A stretch of DNA of 64,000 nucleotides, taken from the NCBI RefSeq assembly GCF_001881565.1, contig NZ_MPDJ01000001.1:189966-253965 (forward strand), read 5' to 3'. Made by a program: the position numbers and the translations under genes. The DNA is from Eisenbergiella tayi. Lineage in GTDB: Bacteria; Bacillota; Clostridia; Lachnospirales; Lachnospiraceae. The notes below the pieces were generated by a model. It was not told where the DNA came from, ran no database searches, and worked only from the letters and a program-made list of their open reading frames with translations. Each line of letters begins with the position of its first letter. Within the stretch, counting starts at the first letter, position 1. Of the stretch, positions 29,066 through 38,081 are shown in pieces.

Positions 29066-30679
29066 TCACCAAAAATATTGCATATTTTGCGTTGGATTGG
29101 TAATCGCCAGGTTGGTAAAATCAGATGCCGCTGCAAAAAAGAGCCATCTGCATTCCCTGATCTCCTCATTCCAGGGGAGTATCAGGCTGTAATCATAATA
29201 TTTCTTCCCCCGGGTTTCCTCCCGTTCCGTCAACGCCATTTTTCTCTCATATCCGCCGCTGCCATAAATATACAGTTGTTCCAGAGGAAGGTTTCCAAGA
29301 ATGGCAAGCGCCATCCCTTCCTTTCGCGGCTCCGCATACAGAATTGGGCCATTGGTCAGAAAGCTCTGCCCCTTGCGCAGTGCATCCAATACCTTTGGTA
29401 CAGTGGGTTTCCCCTCCAGCTTCACATACGTCCTTACACCGCTGCTGGTCAGATTGCTCTCCGCCCATTTTTCCATGGCAGGAAGCAGGCTTTTGTGCAG
29501 CAGCTCCAGACAGTCCCATTCTGTTTGATATTCTTCAGCCAGACTTTCCCTGATTTCCCTGTGTTCCTCCAGCATTTCGCAGAGCCACATGATCTCACGG
29601 AATAATTCATGGTAATCATTCGCCCGTATATTGTGGGTATCACTACCCGTTACAGCCGGAATATACCTGTCCTGCTCCAGCAAATCCCTCCACAGCTTCG
29701 CCGCATCGGCATTGGTGGTGCCATAGTACATGGGATGGGAGCCGTTCCAGATTTCCATGGTCTGGAATATATCCAGCATGTCGTAAAAGGCCGGATTAAA
29801 AGAAGTGGAAACACTGTAATCCCTCGGATGATTCAGCTGAGGCAGACCGCCTTCCCTGCGGATTTGTTCGGTAACACTCCTGAACTCGGCACGCAGCGCC
29901 TCTTCCGTCCGCTCTTCCCCAAAAGGGGCATGGTAAATGACATCCTTCTCCACTCCCATTGCCATTACATGGCCATTGGTAGTCGATATTTCCTTGGAGA
30001 CGATCGGCAGAAAATCCTCTTTCTCCTGTGCCCGCCAGCTGTCGTGATTCAGTGTGTTATGGTGATCGCTGAGAGCTCCATAGGAAAGCCCCATAGCCCG
30101 CATGGAGCAGCTCACCTCCTCCGGGGTTTCGCACACATCATCATCTCCTCCGTAAACCGGGCTACTGTAGATGCTGTGATGATGCAGATCCCCGGCATAA
30201 TAGCCCCGTTCCCCCAGATGAACGAAGCGCTCCAGCCGGAAGCTTTTTGTCATCTCTGTCTCAGTCACCCTCACTTCCTCCATGAGGATGATATATTCAC
30301 TGCCTTTGGAAATTTCCAGCATATAGGCGCCTGTGGGAAGAAGTTTGTCCAGGCTTCCGTCTTCACCGGTCATCTCCCGTATCATATCGATCCGTCCGTT
30401 GACCCTGTGAAAGGTCTTGGCAGATTCCCCGGATTTTAAGGGAAACAGCTTCACCTGGGCGGGTGTGGGATTCCCGTTCTCGTCCAGAACCAGCACACGA
30501 AGGGTTCCCATCGTCTTCTGTCCCGGCTCCTCATCAGAATAAATAATACCCTGCTCCTCCAGCAGGTTCCGTGCCTGCCGGATCATGCTCCACAGCTGCT
30601 TTCCGCTGCAGCCGGGCTTTTCTCCCCGCGCTTCCAATATGCTGATTCCAATGTTTAGAAATTTCTCTGGTTTTGACAT
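29066..30679 (-). CDS. PHP-domain metallohydrolase, CehA/McbA-like
   Basis: 537 aa, cytoplasmic. After an N-terminal region of about 175 residues with beta-sandwich character (TLRVLVLDENGNPTPAQVKLF), the PHP core starts with YYAGDLHHHSIYSS. It continues with YGALSDHHNTLNHDSW, GGLPQLNHPRDYS and VTGSDTHN, the metal-binding His and Asp sets of the family. Its substrate is unknown; CehA-type enzymes hydrolyse phosphate or carbamate esters. GGAGAG lies nine bases before ATG. It stands alone downstream of the locus B terminator. Confidence 0.85.
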   Translation of the reverse strand: MSKPEKFLNIGISILEARGEKPGCSGKQLWSMIRQARNLLEEQGIIYSDEEPGQKTMGTLRVLVLDENGNPTPAQVKLFPLKSGESAKTFHRVNGRIDMIREMTGEDGSLDKLLPTGAYMLEISKGSEYIILMEEVRVTETEMTKSFRLERFVHLGERGYYAGDLHHHSIYSSPVYGGDDDVCETPEEVSCSMRAMGLSYGALSDHHNTLNHDSWRAQEKEDFLPIVSKEISTTNGHVMAMGVEKDVIYHAPFGEERTEEALRAEFRSVTEQIRREGGLPQLNHPRDYSVSTSFNPAFYDMLDIFQTMEIWNGSHPMYYGTTNADAAKLWRDLLEQDRYIPAVTGSDTHNIRANDYHELFREIMWLCEMLEEHREIRESLAEEYQTEWDCLELLHKSLLPAMEKWAESNLTSSGVRTYVKLEGKPTVPKVLDALRKGQSFLTNGPILYAEPRKEGMALAILGNLPLEQLYIYGSGGYERKMALTEREETRGKKYYDYSLILPWNEEIRECRWLFFAAASDFTNLAITNPTQNMQYFW

Positions 30680-30840
30680 GTTCTTTACTCTCCTTTTGGC
30701 TCCCAGCCGGAATTATGGTTCTGATTATATCTTTAGAGCTGTGAAAAGACAATACGATATTTTTTGTGTCATCTTTTATTATGGCAGGGGATTCAAAGCC
30801 CGCATCCTGAAACATTAATAGTCTTATATGATAAGGCTCA

Positions 30841-30876
30841 CAATTAAAAAGCGGCATACATTTTTTCGTATGCCGC
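30841..30876 (-). terminator. Intrinsic terminator of locus B
   Basis: Minus strand: perfect 9-base stem GCGGCATAC / GTATGCCGC with an 8-base loop, then TTTTT. It follows the small membrane protein gene by about 70 bases. Confidence 0.85.
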
Positions 30877-30948
30877 AGTTCCGGATGAATTATATAAACA
30901 GTTATCCGTTTTTATATCATCTGTTTTATAAAAACACCCTATCATCTT

Positions 30949-31170
30949 TTACATCCCCAATGCCACCATTACTCCCGCAAAAGCTACTAAACCCGCAATA
31001 ATGCCTATAGTGATTCTCACTCCCTTTTCTCCCCATTTATCTTCAATCCAATCATACATGCTAATCGGCTTCCTGTGCTGATTCTCAGAAAACCAGCCCC
31101 ATTTAAAAATATCCAGGTACAAAACAACCAGTCCCACAATTATCAAAAATATCCCTATTGGTAAATCCAT
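30949..31170 (-). CDS. Small two-helix membrane protein, Imm17-like
   Basis: 73 aa. Helix 1 (about 4-22) is followed by a WGWF element and a charged loop, and helix 2 (about 51-72) follows WGEKGVRI. This order (tryptophan-rich WxWF motif, then a G-K-G-x-R-I element before the second helix) is reminiscent of the Imm17 family of immunity proteins, but I am working from memory of that family. No toxin gene lies beside it. GGAGAGG precedes the ATG. It sits downstream of the rhamnosidase gene and ahead of a strong terminator. Confidence 0.6.
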   Translation of the reverse strand: MDLPIGIFLIIVGLVVLYLDIFKWGWFSENQHRKPISMYDWIEDKWGEKGVRITIGIIAGLVAFAGVMVALGM

Positions 31171-31340
31171 GGTTTCCTCTCCTACCTTTTTATTTTTAAT
31201 ATACTATAAAACAGGGCTTGCGTCTACCTTTCGAAAAGTATGGATATAAATATGGATATAAATAAAAACATTGACACCGCCTCAGCCTGTCCCCTTCATC
31301 TGTAGGACGTTTTTTTATCTACACCCAATATTATTACAAA

Positions 31341-34157
31341 TCATTTTATATACCACAGATAAGTACCTGATGAAACCGCTGCAAGTTTGATATAACCCTG
31401 TTGTATTTTTTCATACCGGGAATATTCCTCTCCGTCCAGATAACAGCATTTTCCCTCCGCAAACGGCAGATAAATATCCGCTTCAGTTCCTACCGGAATC
31501 TCTGTTTTCATTTCAAGGATTCCGTCGTGCCTGCTGCAATCCAGGCTTACCGTCCCATGTACAGTAAAAACAGAGCCTTTTATACGGGTGATCTCCTTTT
31601 GGAGATAAGGCTTGATCTGAAGCTTTTTGTAACCGGGTTCCAGAGGCCGGATTCCCAATACAAAACGGCAGAGCCATTCCTTTACATGTCCCATCATGGC
31701 GTGGTTCCGGGAGCGGCCGAATCCATTCCACAGCTCCGTATAATTCCAGAATTCCGGAAGGGTCGTCAATCCCTGCTCAATATGATGGCGGTAGCTGGGG
31801 GCCGTGGGGTTCATTACCATGCGATAGACCATATCGTTTTCCCCATTGGAAGCCAGGGCATGAAATACCTGTTTCAGGCCGACCTCACCGGAGGACAGGT
31901 GACAGCCGCGCTCTTCAACCGCCGCCAGAAGCTTTTGAAGCGCCATTTCCTTTTTTTCAGGCCTTACAATTCCGGAAAACAGAACACATCCATAGCTGGC
32001 CTGGCTGCCGTTTCCGTAGATTTCTTTTTCCGGCTGCCAGCATTCAGCATCCGCATGGAAGCCCTCCCGTATCCGCTTTCCCATTTCCCGGTAGCGCTCC
32101 TCTTCCTGTATATTTCCCAGGATACCTGCAATCCCGGACAGGGTTACGGCCTGCTGATAAAAAGCGCAGGTGGCAACAAGCGCGGCGGGAGTATTTTCAT
32201 TCAGCTGTCCCCATTCCCCCATTTGGGCATATCCCTTCAAAACACCGTTCACGGACCGGCGTTCCAGATGATCCACATAGCTTTGCATCAGTCCGAAATT
32301 CTGGCGGAGGATATTCACATCCCCATACTCCTGGTAATAATACCAGGGTGTCATCACACAGGCGCCGCCCCAGTTGGGATCTTTAAACAGTCCGCCGATA
32401 CGGAAAAATTCCGGCGCGATTCCCGGAACAAATCCCGGATCCTCTGTCTCTTTGTTCTCGAATTTATCAAAGGCAAAGCCCGGATATTTCCGGCTGTCCG
32501 CCTCCATAGATACTCCCTCTGCATCCTCCGGTCTTACCTGGGCATCCCGCATGTCTCCCATAATCTTGGGTATCCAGCTGCGGATATCATAACCTGCTGC
32601 CACAGACGAAAACATCAGCTGAGTAGTTTCCAGCCATCCCAGCTTTTCAATCTGCGGACAGTCTGTAAAGCTGCACATCATATTGCTTTCAATGGAACGA
32701 TCGGTTATCCGGTTAATTTGATTTAAGATTTCATTATCCGTTTCAAAGTCCGAATGCTTTTCGTTCATCAGCCGGACCGCACTGCCTTCAAAATTACGGA
32801 CAGTTGGTATTCCCGGGAATCCGGCTACCTCCACATATTGAAATCCATGGTAGCAAAAAGAAGGATGCCACTCCTCCGTTCCTGTCCCGGCTATGATATA
32901 GGAATCCTTTACCGCACACTGCCACAAAGTATCACAGCTCTGTGTGCAGGATGCCTGATCCACACCGCTTCCATCCGCCTTCAGCACCTCCGCCGGATAC
33001 ATTTCCACCTTTCGCCCCTCATACTTCCCGGTATTCCAAAGCCGGAGCCGTACAAAACCGGCGCTGTTTTTTCCCATATCCACCAGCCAGTTCCCATTGG
33101 GCAGCGCCTTCACACTTTCTGCCGTCCAATGCTCCCAGATACGTATGGGAAGAAATTCCTTAGCGGAAAGCTTTCCTTTCGGAGGCTGCATCCGCACCGC
33201 ATTCCGCCACCCGGTAAAATCAGCCTCCGGTGTATCCCATCCCTTAAGACGCTGTGCCTTCTGCCCGTCAAAATCTTCGCCTCCGTACCAATTCTGAAAG
33301 GTCACCGGACTTTCCCCGATTTTCCAGGACTCATCACTCACTGCAGCGATTTCAACGGTTCCGTCCGTTCTGGTAAACTCTATCTGGGCTAACAGCTTTT
33401 TATCTCCGCAGATACCGTCCTTGAGAAAAATCGTGTCATCCTTCTGGTAACGATGCCTGGGGGAAAGTGTACCATCCCCTTTTTTCATCACAGGATCCAC
33501 TGCAAAATTCACATACTGGCCGTTTCCCAGCAGTACCCCTATCACATTTCTTCCCTCCTGCAGGAACGAGGTAATGTCATAGGTTACATAATATACCCGC
33601 CGGTTAAACTCACTCTCACCCGGTTCGTACAGGTTCTCCGAAACAGGCTTTCCGTTCACAGATGCCGTAAAAAGCCCCAGGCCGCTGATATAGAGCCGGG
33701 CCTTCGTGACTGTATTTTTACCTTTGAGAATGAAATCTTTCGCAAGGGCCGGAGCCGCCGATTTATCACCGTAAAAATCATCTCCCTGACCGATCCAGAC
33801 AGCCTTCCAGTCCTCTTCCTCCAGCAGCCCCATCTCATAAAATGCCGGTTCACTCCAGGGTGACGGATTATCCTTAGAATCCCATACCCGCGCTTTCCAG
33901 AAAACCTGCTGCCGGGATTGCAGAGGAAGGCCGCCGTAGGCGATCGCATAATTTTGCTCATCCCTGACTTTCCCGCTGTCCCATAAATCCGCCTTCTTTT
34001 CTTCCAGCAGTTCCCTCGATGAAGCGGCGATTATCTGATAGGCGGTCTGTTTATCCCCTCTCCGATCCGACTGCAGCAAATAGCTGAAGGCAGGAACTCC
34101 GTGTCCCAGGCCTATGGGATCCTGCATATTCTGTGTCATAAGGTTTGTGAGCTTCAT
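31341..34157 (-). CDS. GH78 alpha-L-rhamnosidase
   Basis: 938 aa from ATG 34157 (AAGGA seven bases upstream); the frame extends eight codons further without a site. The layout is typical of bacterial GH78: an N-terminal beta domain with WDSGKV and VFWKARVWDSKDNPSPWS, middle domains (RLYISGLGLFTASVNGKPVSE), the catalytic alpha/alpha barrel with CSFTDCPQIEKLGWLE and FRIGGLFKDPNWGGACVMTPWYYYQ, and a C-terminal beta domain ending TYLWYI. It removes terminal alpha-L-rhamnose. There is no signal peptide, so it works on imported material. It is downstream of the locus B importer. Confidence 0.93.
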   Translation of the reverse strand: MKLTNLMTQNMQDPIGLGHGVPAFSYLLQSDRRGDKQTAYQIIAASSRELLEEKKADLWDSGKVRDEQNYAIAYGGLPLQSRQQVFWKARVWDSKDNPSPWSEPAFYEMGLLEEEDWKAVWIGQGDDFYGDKSAAPALAKDFILKGKNTVTKARLYISGLGLFTASVNGKPVSENLYEPGESEFNRRVYYVTYDITSFLQEGRNVIGVLLGNGQYVNFAVDPVMKKGDGTLSPRHRYQKDDTIFLKDGICGDKKLLAQIEFTRTDGTVEIAAVSDESWKIGESPVTFQNWYGGEDFDGQKAQRLKGWDTPEADFTGWRNAVRMQPPKGKLSAKEFLPIRIWEHWTAESVKALPNGNWLVDMGKNSAGFVRLRLWNTGKYEGRKVEMYPAEVLKADGSGVDQASCTQSCDTLWQCAVKDSYIIAGTGTEEWHPSFCYHGFQYVEVAGFPGIPTVRNFEGSAVRLMNEKHSDFETDNEILNQINRITDRSIESNMMCSFTDCPQIEKLGWLETTQLMFSSVAAGYDIRSWIPKIMGDMRDAQVRPEDAEGVSMEADSRKYPGFAFDKFENKETEDPGFVPGIAPEFFRIGGLFKDPNWGGACVMTPWYYYQEYGDVNILRQNFGLMQSYVDHLERRSVNGVLKGYAQMGEWGQLNENTPAALVATCAFYQQAVTLSGIAGILGNIQEEERYREMGKRIREGFHADAECWQPEKEIYGNGSQASYGCVLFSGIVRPEKKEMALQKLLAAVEERGCHLSSGEVGLKQVFHALASNGENDMVYRMVMNPTAPSYRHHIEQGLTTLPEFWNYTELWNGFGRSRNHAMMGHVKEWLCRFVLGIRPLEPGYKKLQIKPYLQKEITRIKGSVFTVHGTVSLDCSRHDGILEMKTEIPVGTEADIYLPFAEGKCCYLDGEEYSRYEKIQQGYIKLAAVSSGTYLWYIK

Positions 34158-34211
34158 GGCAAAATCCTTTCTTATTTTCAACGTATTTCCGGGCTTTCTG
34201 TGATATGTACT

Positions 34212-35093
34212 CTATCCCTTGACGGATCCGACTGTCATTCCCTTTACGAAATATTTCTGGGCAAAGGGATATATCAGCATAATCGGTATCAGCGCAATAA
34301 AAATCTGTGCACAGCGGATAGTCCTGTCATCCACCAGCGAAAGCTCCCTGATTTGTTCCATACTCAAAAGGCTCATATCCCTCTGCACCACTACGGTATA
34401 AAGGAAAGACGCCAGAGGATAGCTTTCCGGGAAATTGGAAAAAATCAATCCGTCAAAATAGCTGTTCCAATGGGTAATGAAGCAGAATAACGTGAGCGTT
34501 GCAATTGACGGCTTAGCACAGGGCACATAAATCCGGAAGCAGGTCTGGAACTGGTTGGCTCCGTCAATAAGCGCCGCTTCCTCCAGTTCACGGGGTATTC
34601 CCCGAAAAAAATTCAGCATAAGTACAATGTTGTAAACAGGAACAGCCATAGGGAGAATCAGCGCCCAGATGGTATCCATCAGATGCAGATTCTGAATCAG
34701 CAGATATCCGGGAATCAGCCCTCCGGAAAAAAGCATGGTAAAAAAGAAGATCCAGGAATAGAAGCTTCTTAATCTGAGCTGGGTCCGTTCCTTGGATAAC
34801 GGATAGGCAACAAGAATGGTTATCAGCATGGAAAAAGGCACGCCGATACATACCCTTTCCACAGATTTCAGCAGGGAATTCCAGAAATCCCTTTTACCGA
34901 TAACATAGCTGTATGCATAGGTATTAAACTCCACCGGCCAGACAGATACCCTCCCTGCCGAAACTGCCGTGGCGCTGGAGAAAGACATGGCCAGGATATT
35001 CAGCAGCGGAAACAGGCACAGGAGAGATAAAAAAATCAGAACCGTATAATTAATAATCTGAAAAACAAGACGTCCCTTTGTCATTTTTTTCAA
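34212..35093 (-). CDS. Sugar ABC permease, LplC/YtcP type
   Basis: 293 aa. TTG 35093 is chosen because GGGAGGG lies seven bases upstream; the frame extends further but would overlap the preceding gene. Six membrane helices, EAA loop ELEEAALIDGANQFQTCFRIYVP, and the usual C-terminus KYFVKGMTVGSVKG. It is the partner of the LplB-type permease 14 bases upstream and precedes the rhamnosidase gene. Confidence 0.92.
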   Translation of the reverse strand: MKKMTKGRLVFQIINYTVLIFLSLLCLFPLLNILAMSFSSATAVSAGRVSVWPVEFNTYAYSYVIGKRDFWNSLLKSVERVCIGVPFSMLITILVAYPLSKERTQLRLRSFYSWIFFFTMLFSGGLIPGYLLIQNLHLMDTIWALILPMAVPVYNIVLMLNFFRGIPRELEEAALIDGANQFQTCFRIYVPCAKPSIATLTLFCFITHWNSYFDGLIFSNFPESYPLASFLYTVVVQRDMSLLSMEQIRELSLVDDRTIRCAQIFIALIPIMLIYPFAQKYFVKGMTVGSVKG

Positions 35094-35107
35094 TGTAATG
35101 CCCTCCC

Positions 35108-36043
35108 TTAAAAAATCCGGTAATCCGCAAACCGATAGGCCAGCCAATAGGAAACCGAAATAAACATGGTGGATATGATCGACTTAAACAGCCCCACAGC
35201 GGTGGCCGGCCCATACTGGGCATCTATCAGTCCCAGGCGGTATACGAAGGTATCCAGAATATCCCCGGACTCATACACGGCTTTGCTGTATAAGTTGAAA
35301 ATCTGGTCAAAGCCCGCATTCAAAACATTTCCCAGGCTGAGCACCATCATCAGTACGATGATCATCCGCATGCCCGGAAGCGTTACATGCCATACCTGTT
35401 TCCATCGGTTGGCTCCGTCTATCTGTGCCGCCTCATACAAATCCGTATCAATTCCCAGAATCGCCGCCAGATAGACGATAGCTCCGTAGCCGAAGTTTTT
35501 CCATATATCCGTCACAATCAGAGTAGGCTTGAAATAATGGTTATCTCCGAGGAAGAAAATACTCTTTCCTCCCAGCGCCGTAATGATTTGGTTAATAATC
35601 CCGGAACTGGGCGAAAGCATGTCCAGGAAAATACCGCCCAGCACCACCCATGATAAAAAGTACGGCAGATAAACGATAGTCTGCACGGTTCTTTTAAAGC
35701 CGTTCCGGTTCACTTCGTTCAGCATCAATGCAAAAACGATAGGCACAATCAGCCCCAGAACGATCTTCCAGAACGCGATGACTATTGTATTTTTCAGCGC
35801 CTGATCAAAGCCCGGCAGGCTGAACACATATGTGAAATTTCCCAGCCCCACCCATTGCTGGTCACCGAACATTCCCTTGCTGGGAATAAATTTCTGGAAA
35901 GCGATAATGAGCCCGGCCATAGGCGTATAGCTGAAAACAGCCACCAGTATAAGGCCCGGAAGGAGCATCAGATGCAGGGGCAGCTCCCGCTTAAATACGG
36001 CAATCGTATACTTGCTTTTTCCTTTTTTATTTGTTGAAGCCAT
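35108..36043 (-). CDS. Sugar ABC permease, LplB/YteP type
   Basis: 311 aa from ATG 36043 (GAGGAGG six bases upstream); the longer frame would run into the binding-protein gene. Basic N-terminus, six membrane helices, EAA loop LYEAAQIDGANRWKQVWHVTLPG, and C-terminus RFADYRIF. It follows the binding-protein gene, with a hairpin at 36121-36148 in the gap. No ATPase gene accompanies it. Confidence 0.92.
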   Translation of the reverse strand: MASTNKKGKSKYTIAVFKRELPLHLMLLPGLILVAVFSYTPMAGLIIAFQKFIPSKGMFGDQQWVGLGNFTYVFSLPGFDQALKNTIVIAFWKIVLGLIVPIVFALMLNEVNRNGFKRTVQTIVYLPYFLSWVVLGGIFLDMLSPSSGIINQIITALGGKSIFFLGDNHYFKPTLIVTDIWKNFGYGAIVYLAAILGIDTDLYEAAQIDGANRWKQVWHVTLPGMRMIIVLMMVLSLGNVLNAGFDQIFNLYSKAVYESGDILDTFVYRLGLIDAQYGPATAVGLFKSIISTMFISVSYWLAYRFADYRIF

Positions 36044-36120
36044 TCGGTTCCTCCTCATAATAATCTCCGCTCTTTTCCATAAATCCGCAGGAAATTTCTT
36101 CTCCTGCGTATTCATGGAAA

Positions 36121-36148
36121 GTGGGAGGAATACGTATATCCCTCCCAC
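36121..36148 (-). other. Intergenic mRNA hairpin after binding-protein gene
   Basis: GTGGGAGG ... CCTCCCAC with a 12-base centre that can pair further (ATA/TAT). It is followed on the minus strand only by TTTCC, so it is more likely to slow 3' decay or cause partial termination than to end the operon. Confidence 0.45.
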
Positions 36149-36168
36149 ACCGCACTTAATATGGTTTC

Positions 36169-37857
36169 TTACTTGCTGGAAGCGTACCATTCATTCACTT
36201 CATCTGTCATATCCTGTCCGCCGGCAGTTTTCCACTGTTCCACAACGGAATCAAAGGATTCCAGAGGTTCCTGACCGGCAATTATCTTAATAAATACCTG
36301 ATCCAGCATATCGTCCAGCGTGGTTTTCTTGGTGGTCATAACCTCGCCGGGAGCGCCGAAGAACTGATCGTACACTAATTCCACATTACTGTCATTCTGG
36401 TAGGACATCAGCAGCTGCTGGGAACCGTCCGCACCGAATACCCGGTTCCATCCCCAAAGCTGGGTATCGCCGTTCTGTGCTTTATAGCTGTATTCCCACA
36501 TACTGTACTGTTCTCCTGTCAGATCACCGGGATCTCCTGTTTTTAAAGGTTCCTCAATCGCCTTTGCCGTCACCTGGTTCTTGTTGGGACTGTTGATCGT
36601 TACCGGTGTCAGTCTCCATACACCTTCCAGCCCGTCCCCGGGATTGGCGTATACCGCATATTCATTCAGTTCGGGATCCAGCACCTTTTCACAATATAAA
36701 TTCAGCATCTCTATCAAAGCTTCCGGATGGGCACAGTCCTTGCTCACTGCATACCAGTTTGCCGTACACATATGGATACCGGGCCGGATAGTGTCTCCTG
36801 CATTTTTTACAGGCAGTGCATAGGGCCGCCAGTCCGCTTCCGGATCCGCATCCACCACATCCTGCAGCGGCCACAGGGAACCTGCATGATAGCCGTACAT
36901 AGCTCCGCATTTTCCGTTCACGAGAGCTTCCTTTGCTTTATCGTTATCATTTACGTAAAACTCGGGATCTATCAATCCTTCCTGGAAAAGAGCCGCCAGG
37001 CTTCCCAGCGCTTCCTTCATCTCCGGTGTCGTACTTCCGTATACCAGATTTCCGCTGCCGTCATCAATCCAATATTTGGGATATGCGCCATAGGCATTGC
37101 ACCAACCCTTGATATCAAAGTTGTTTCCGTAGATATCGGAGCTGAGAGCCAGACCTGTACCGCCACTGCCCGCATGATCCTGGAAAGCCTTCAGGATACT
37201 TTTCAGTTCATCCAGTGTTTCCGGAGCTTTCAGTCCCAGCTCATCCATCCAGTCCTGGCGCAGCCAAAGCATCTGTGCTGTTTCAATATCACAGTCCACA
37301 TACGGGATTCCATACTGCACGCCATCATAGGTACAGGCCTGGATCGCTGCATCCCCGCCTGCCGCGATCAAATCCTTCACAAAATCACTGGCATATTCGT
37401 CGAAATAAGGTTTCAGGTCCACTACAAGTCCGGCTTCCACGAGCTGCTTCAGATCCGTCTTGTTCACACACACAATATCCGGAATCGTCCCTGCCGCCAT
37501 AGCCGCATTGAATTTCTGTGTCTGAAGATCCGCACTGGAGGCGATCCACAGATATTTCACATCATAGCCAAGCCTTTCCGCGATCAGATCTGTCCAGAGA
37601 TTGTCCTCATAACTTGCCCCTTCCATCCTTGCAAAAATATCCGTTTCCATCAGGGAATCCTGCGCCCTGCTGAAAGTGATGGGAATCAGCCCTTCCTCAC
37701 CGGCCGTTCCTGCATCCGTACTCCCCTGATTTTCCGTGATCTGTGCTGCCGAACTGTCTGCCGGCGCCGCCGTATCCGTTCCCTTGCTCCCACAGCCAGC
37801 CAGTAAAGTCACCGACATTACTGCGGCCAAAACAATTGCTGACATCTTTTTAGCCAT
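36169..37857 (-). CDS. Sugar ABC transporter binding lipoprotein (LplA-like)
   Basis: 562 aa from ATG 37857 (AAGGAGG seven bases upstream). Signal peptide with lipobox LLAGC, then an Asp/Ala/Ser-rich linker. The mature domain is a large solute-binding protein (PDIVCVNKTDLKQLVEAGLVVDL, WLRQDWMDELGLKAPETLDEL). It opens the locus B importer operon. The rhamnosidase downstream suggests a rhamnose-containing glycan as substrate; this is inference. Confidence 0.9.
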   Translation of the reverse strand: MAKKMSAIVLAAVMSVTLLAGCGSKGTDTAAPADSSAAQITENQGSTDAGTAGEEGLIPITFSRAQDSLMETDIFARMEGASYEDNLWTDLIAERLGYDVKYLWIASSADLQTQKFNAAMAAGTIPDIVCVNKTDLKQLVEAGLVVDLKPYFDEYASDFVKDLIAAGGDAAIQACTYDGVQYGIPYVDCDIETAQMLWLRQDWMDELGLKAPETLDELKSILKAFQDHAGSGGTGLALSSDIYGNNFDIKGWCNAYGAYPKYWIDDGSGNLVYGSTTPEMKEALGSLAALFQEGLIDPEFYVNDNDKAKEALVNGKCGAMYGYHAGSLWPLQDVVDADPEADWRPYALPVKNAGDTIRPGIHMCTANWYAVSKDCAHPEALIEMLNLYCEKVLDPELNEYAVYANPGDGLEGVWRLTPVTINSPNKNQVTAKAIEEPLKTGDPGDLTGEQYSMWEYSYKAQNGDTQLWGWNRVFGADGSQQLLMSYQNDSNVELVYDQFFGAPGEVMTTKKTTLDDMLDQVFIKIIAGQEPLESFDSVVEQWKTAGGQDMTDEVNEWYASSK

Positions 37858-37932
37858 TTTCATTCCTCCTTGTGATTTCTGCAATACAATCCCCTTTTAA
37901 TAAAATACACTTTGTATGTTTTGCGTATTTAC

Positions 37933-37961
37933 ATTATATATTTGCAGTCCAAATATATCAC
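37933..37961 (-). promoter_or_regulatory. Locus B importer promoter with embedded inverted repeat
   Basis: Minus-strand TATAAT at 37933-37938 with only a weak -35 (GTGATA) 17 bases upstream. The spacer holds a 9-base perfect inverted repeat, ATATATTTG-CAGTC-CAAATATAT (37936-37958). A weak -35 plus a repeat in the spacer fits an activated or repressed promoter. Confidence 0.5.
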
Positions 37962-38016
37962 TCTACACAAAACTTGCTTTATATGACTTTTCTTTTTAAT
38001 TTGAGAAACCGCAATA

Positions 38017-38052
38017 CAAAATAAAACCGGCACAATCCATCGATTGTGCCGG
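38017..38052 (-). terminator. Terminator of the tandem AraC genes
   Basis: Perfect 10-base stem CCGGCACAAT / ATTGTGCCGG with a 6-base loop, followed on the minus strand by TTTTATTTTG. It lies about 30 bases beyond the second AraC gene. Confidence 0.85.
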
Positions 38053-38081
38053 CAGTGGTTTTTCTTCCTCTCCATTTTCCT

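Noticed and set aside
31230..31265. Two direct copies of ATGGATATAAAT before the small membrane protein
   Set aside because: Only two short AT-rich copies and not placed on a promoter element I can recognise; probably chance.
36727..37806. 359-codon plus-strand open frame opposite the locus B binding protein
   Set aside because: Antisense shadow with no motif and no ribosome site; the minus-strand lipoprotein gene explains the region.
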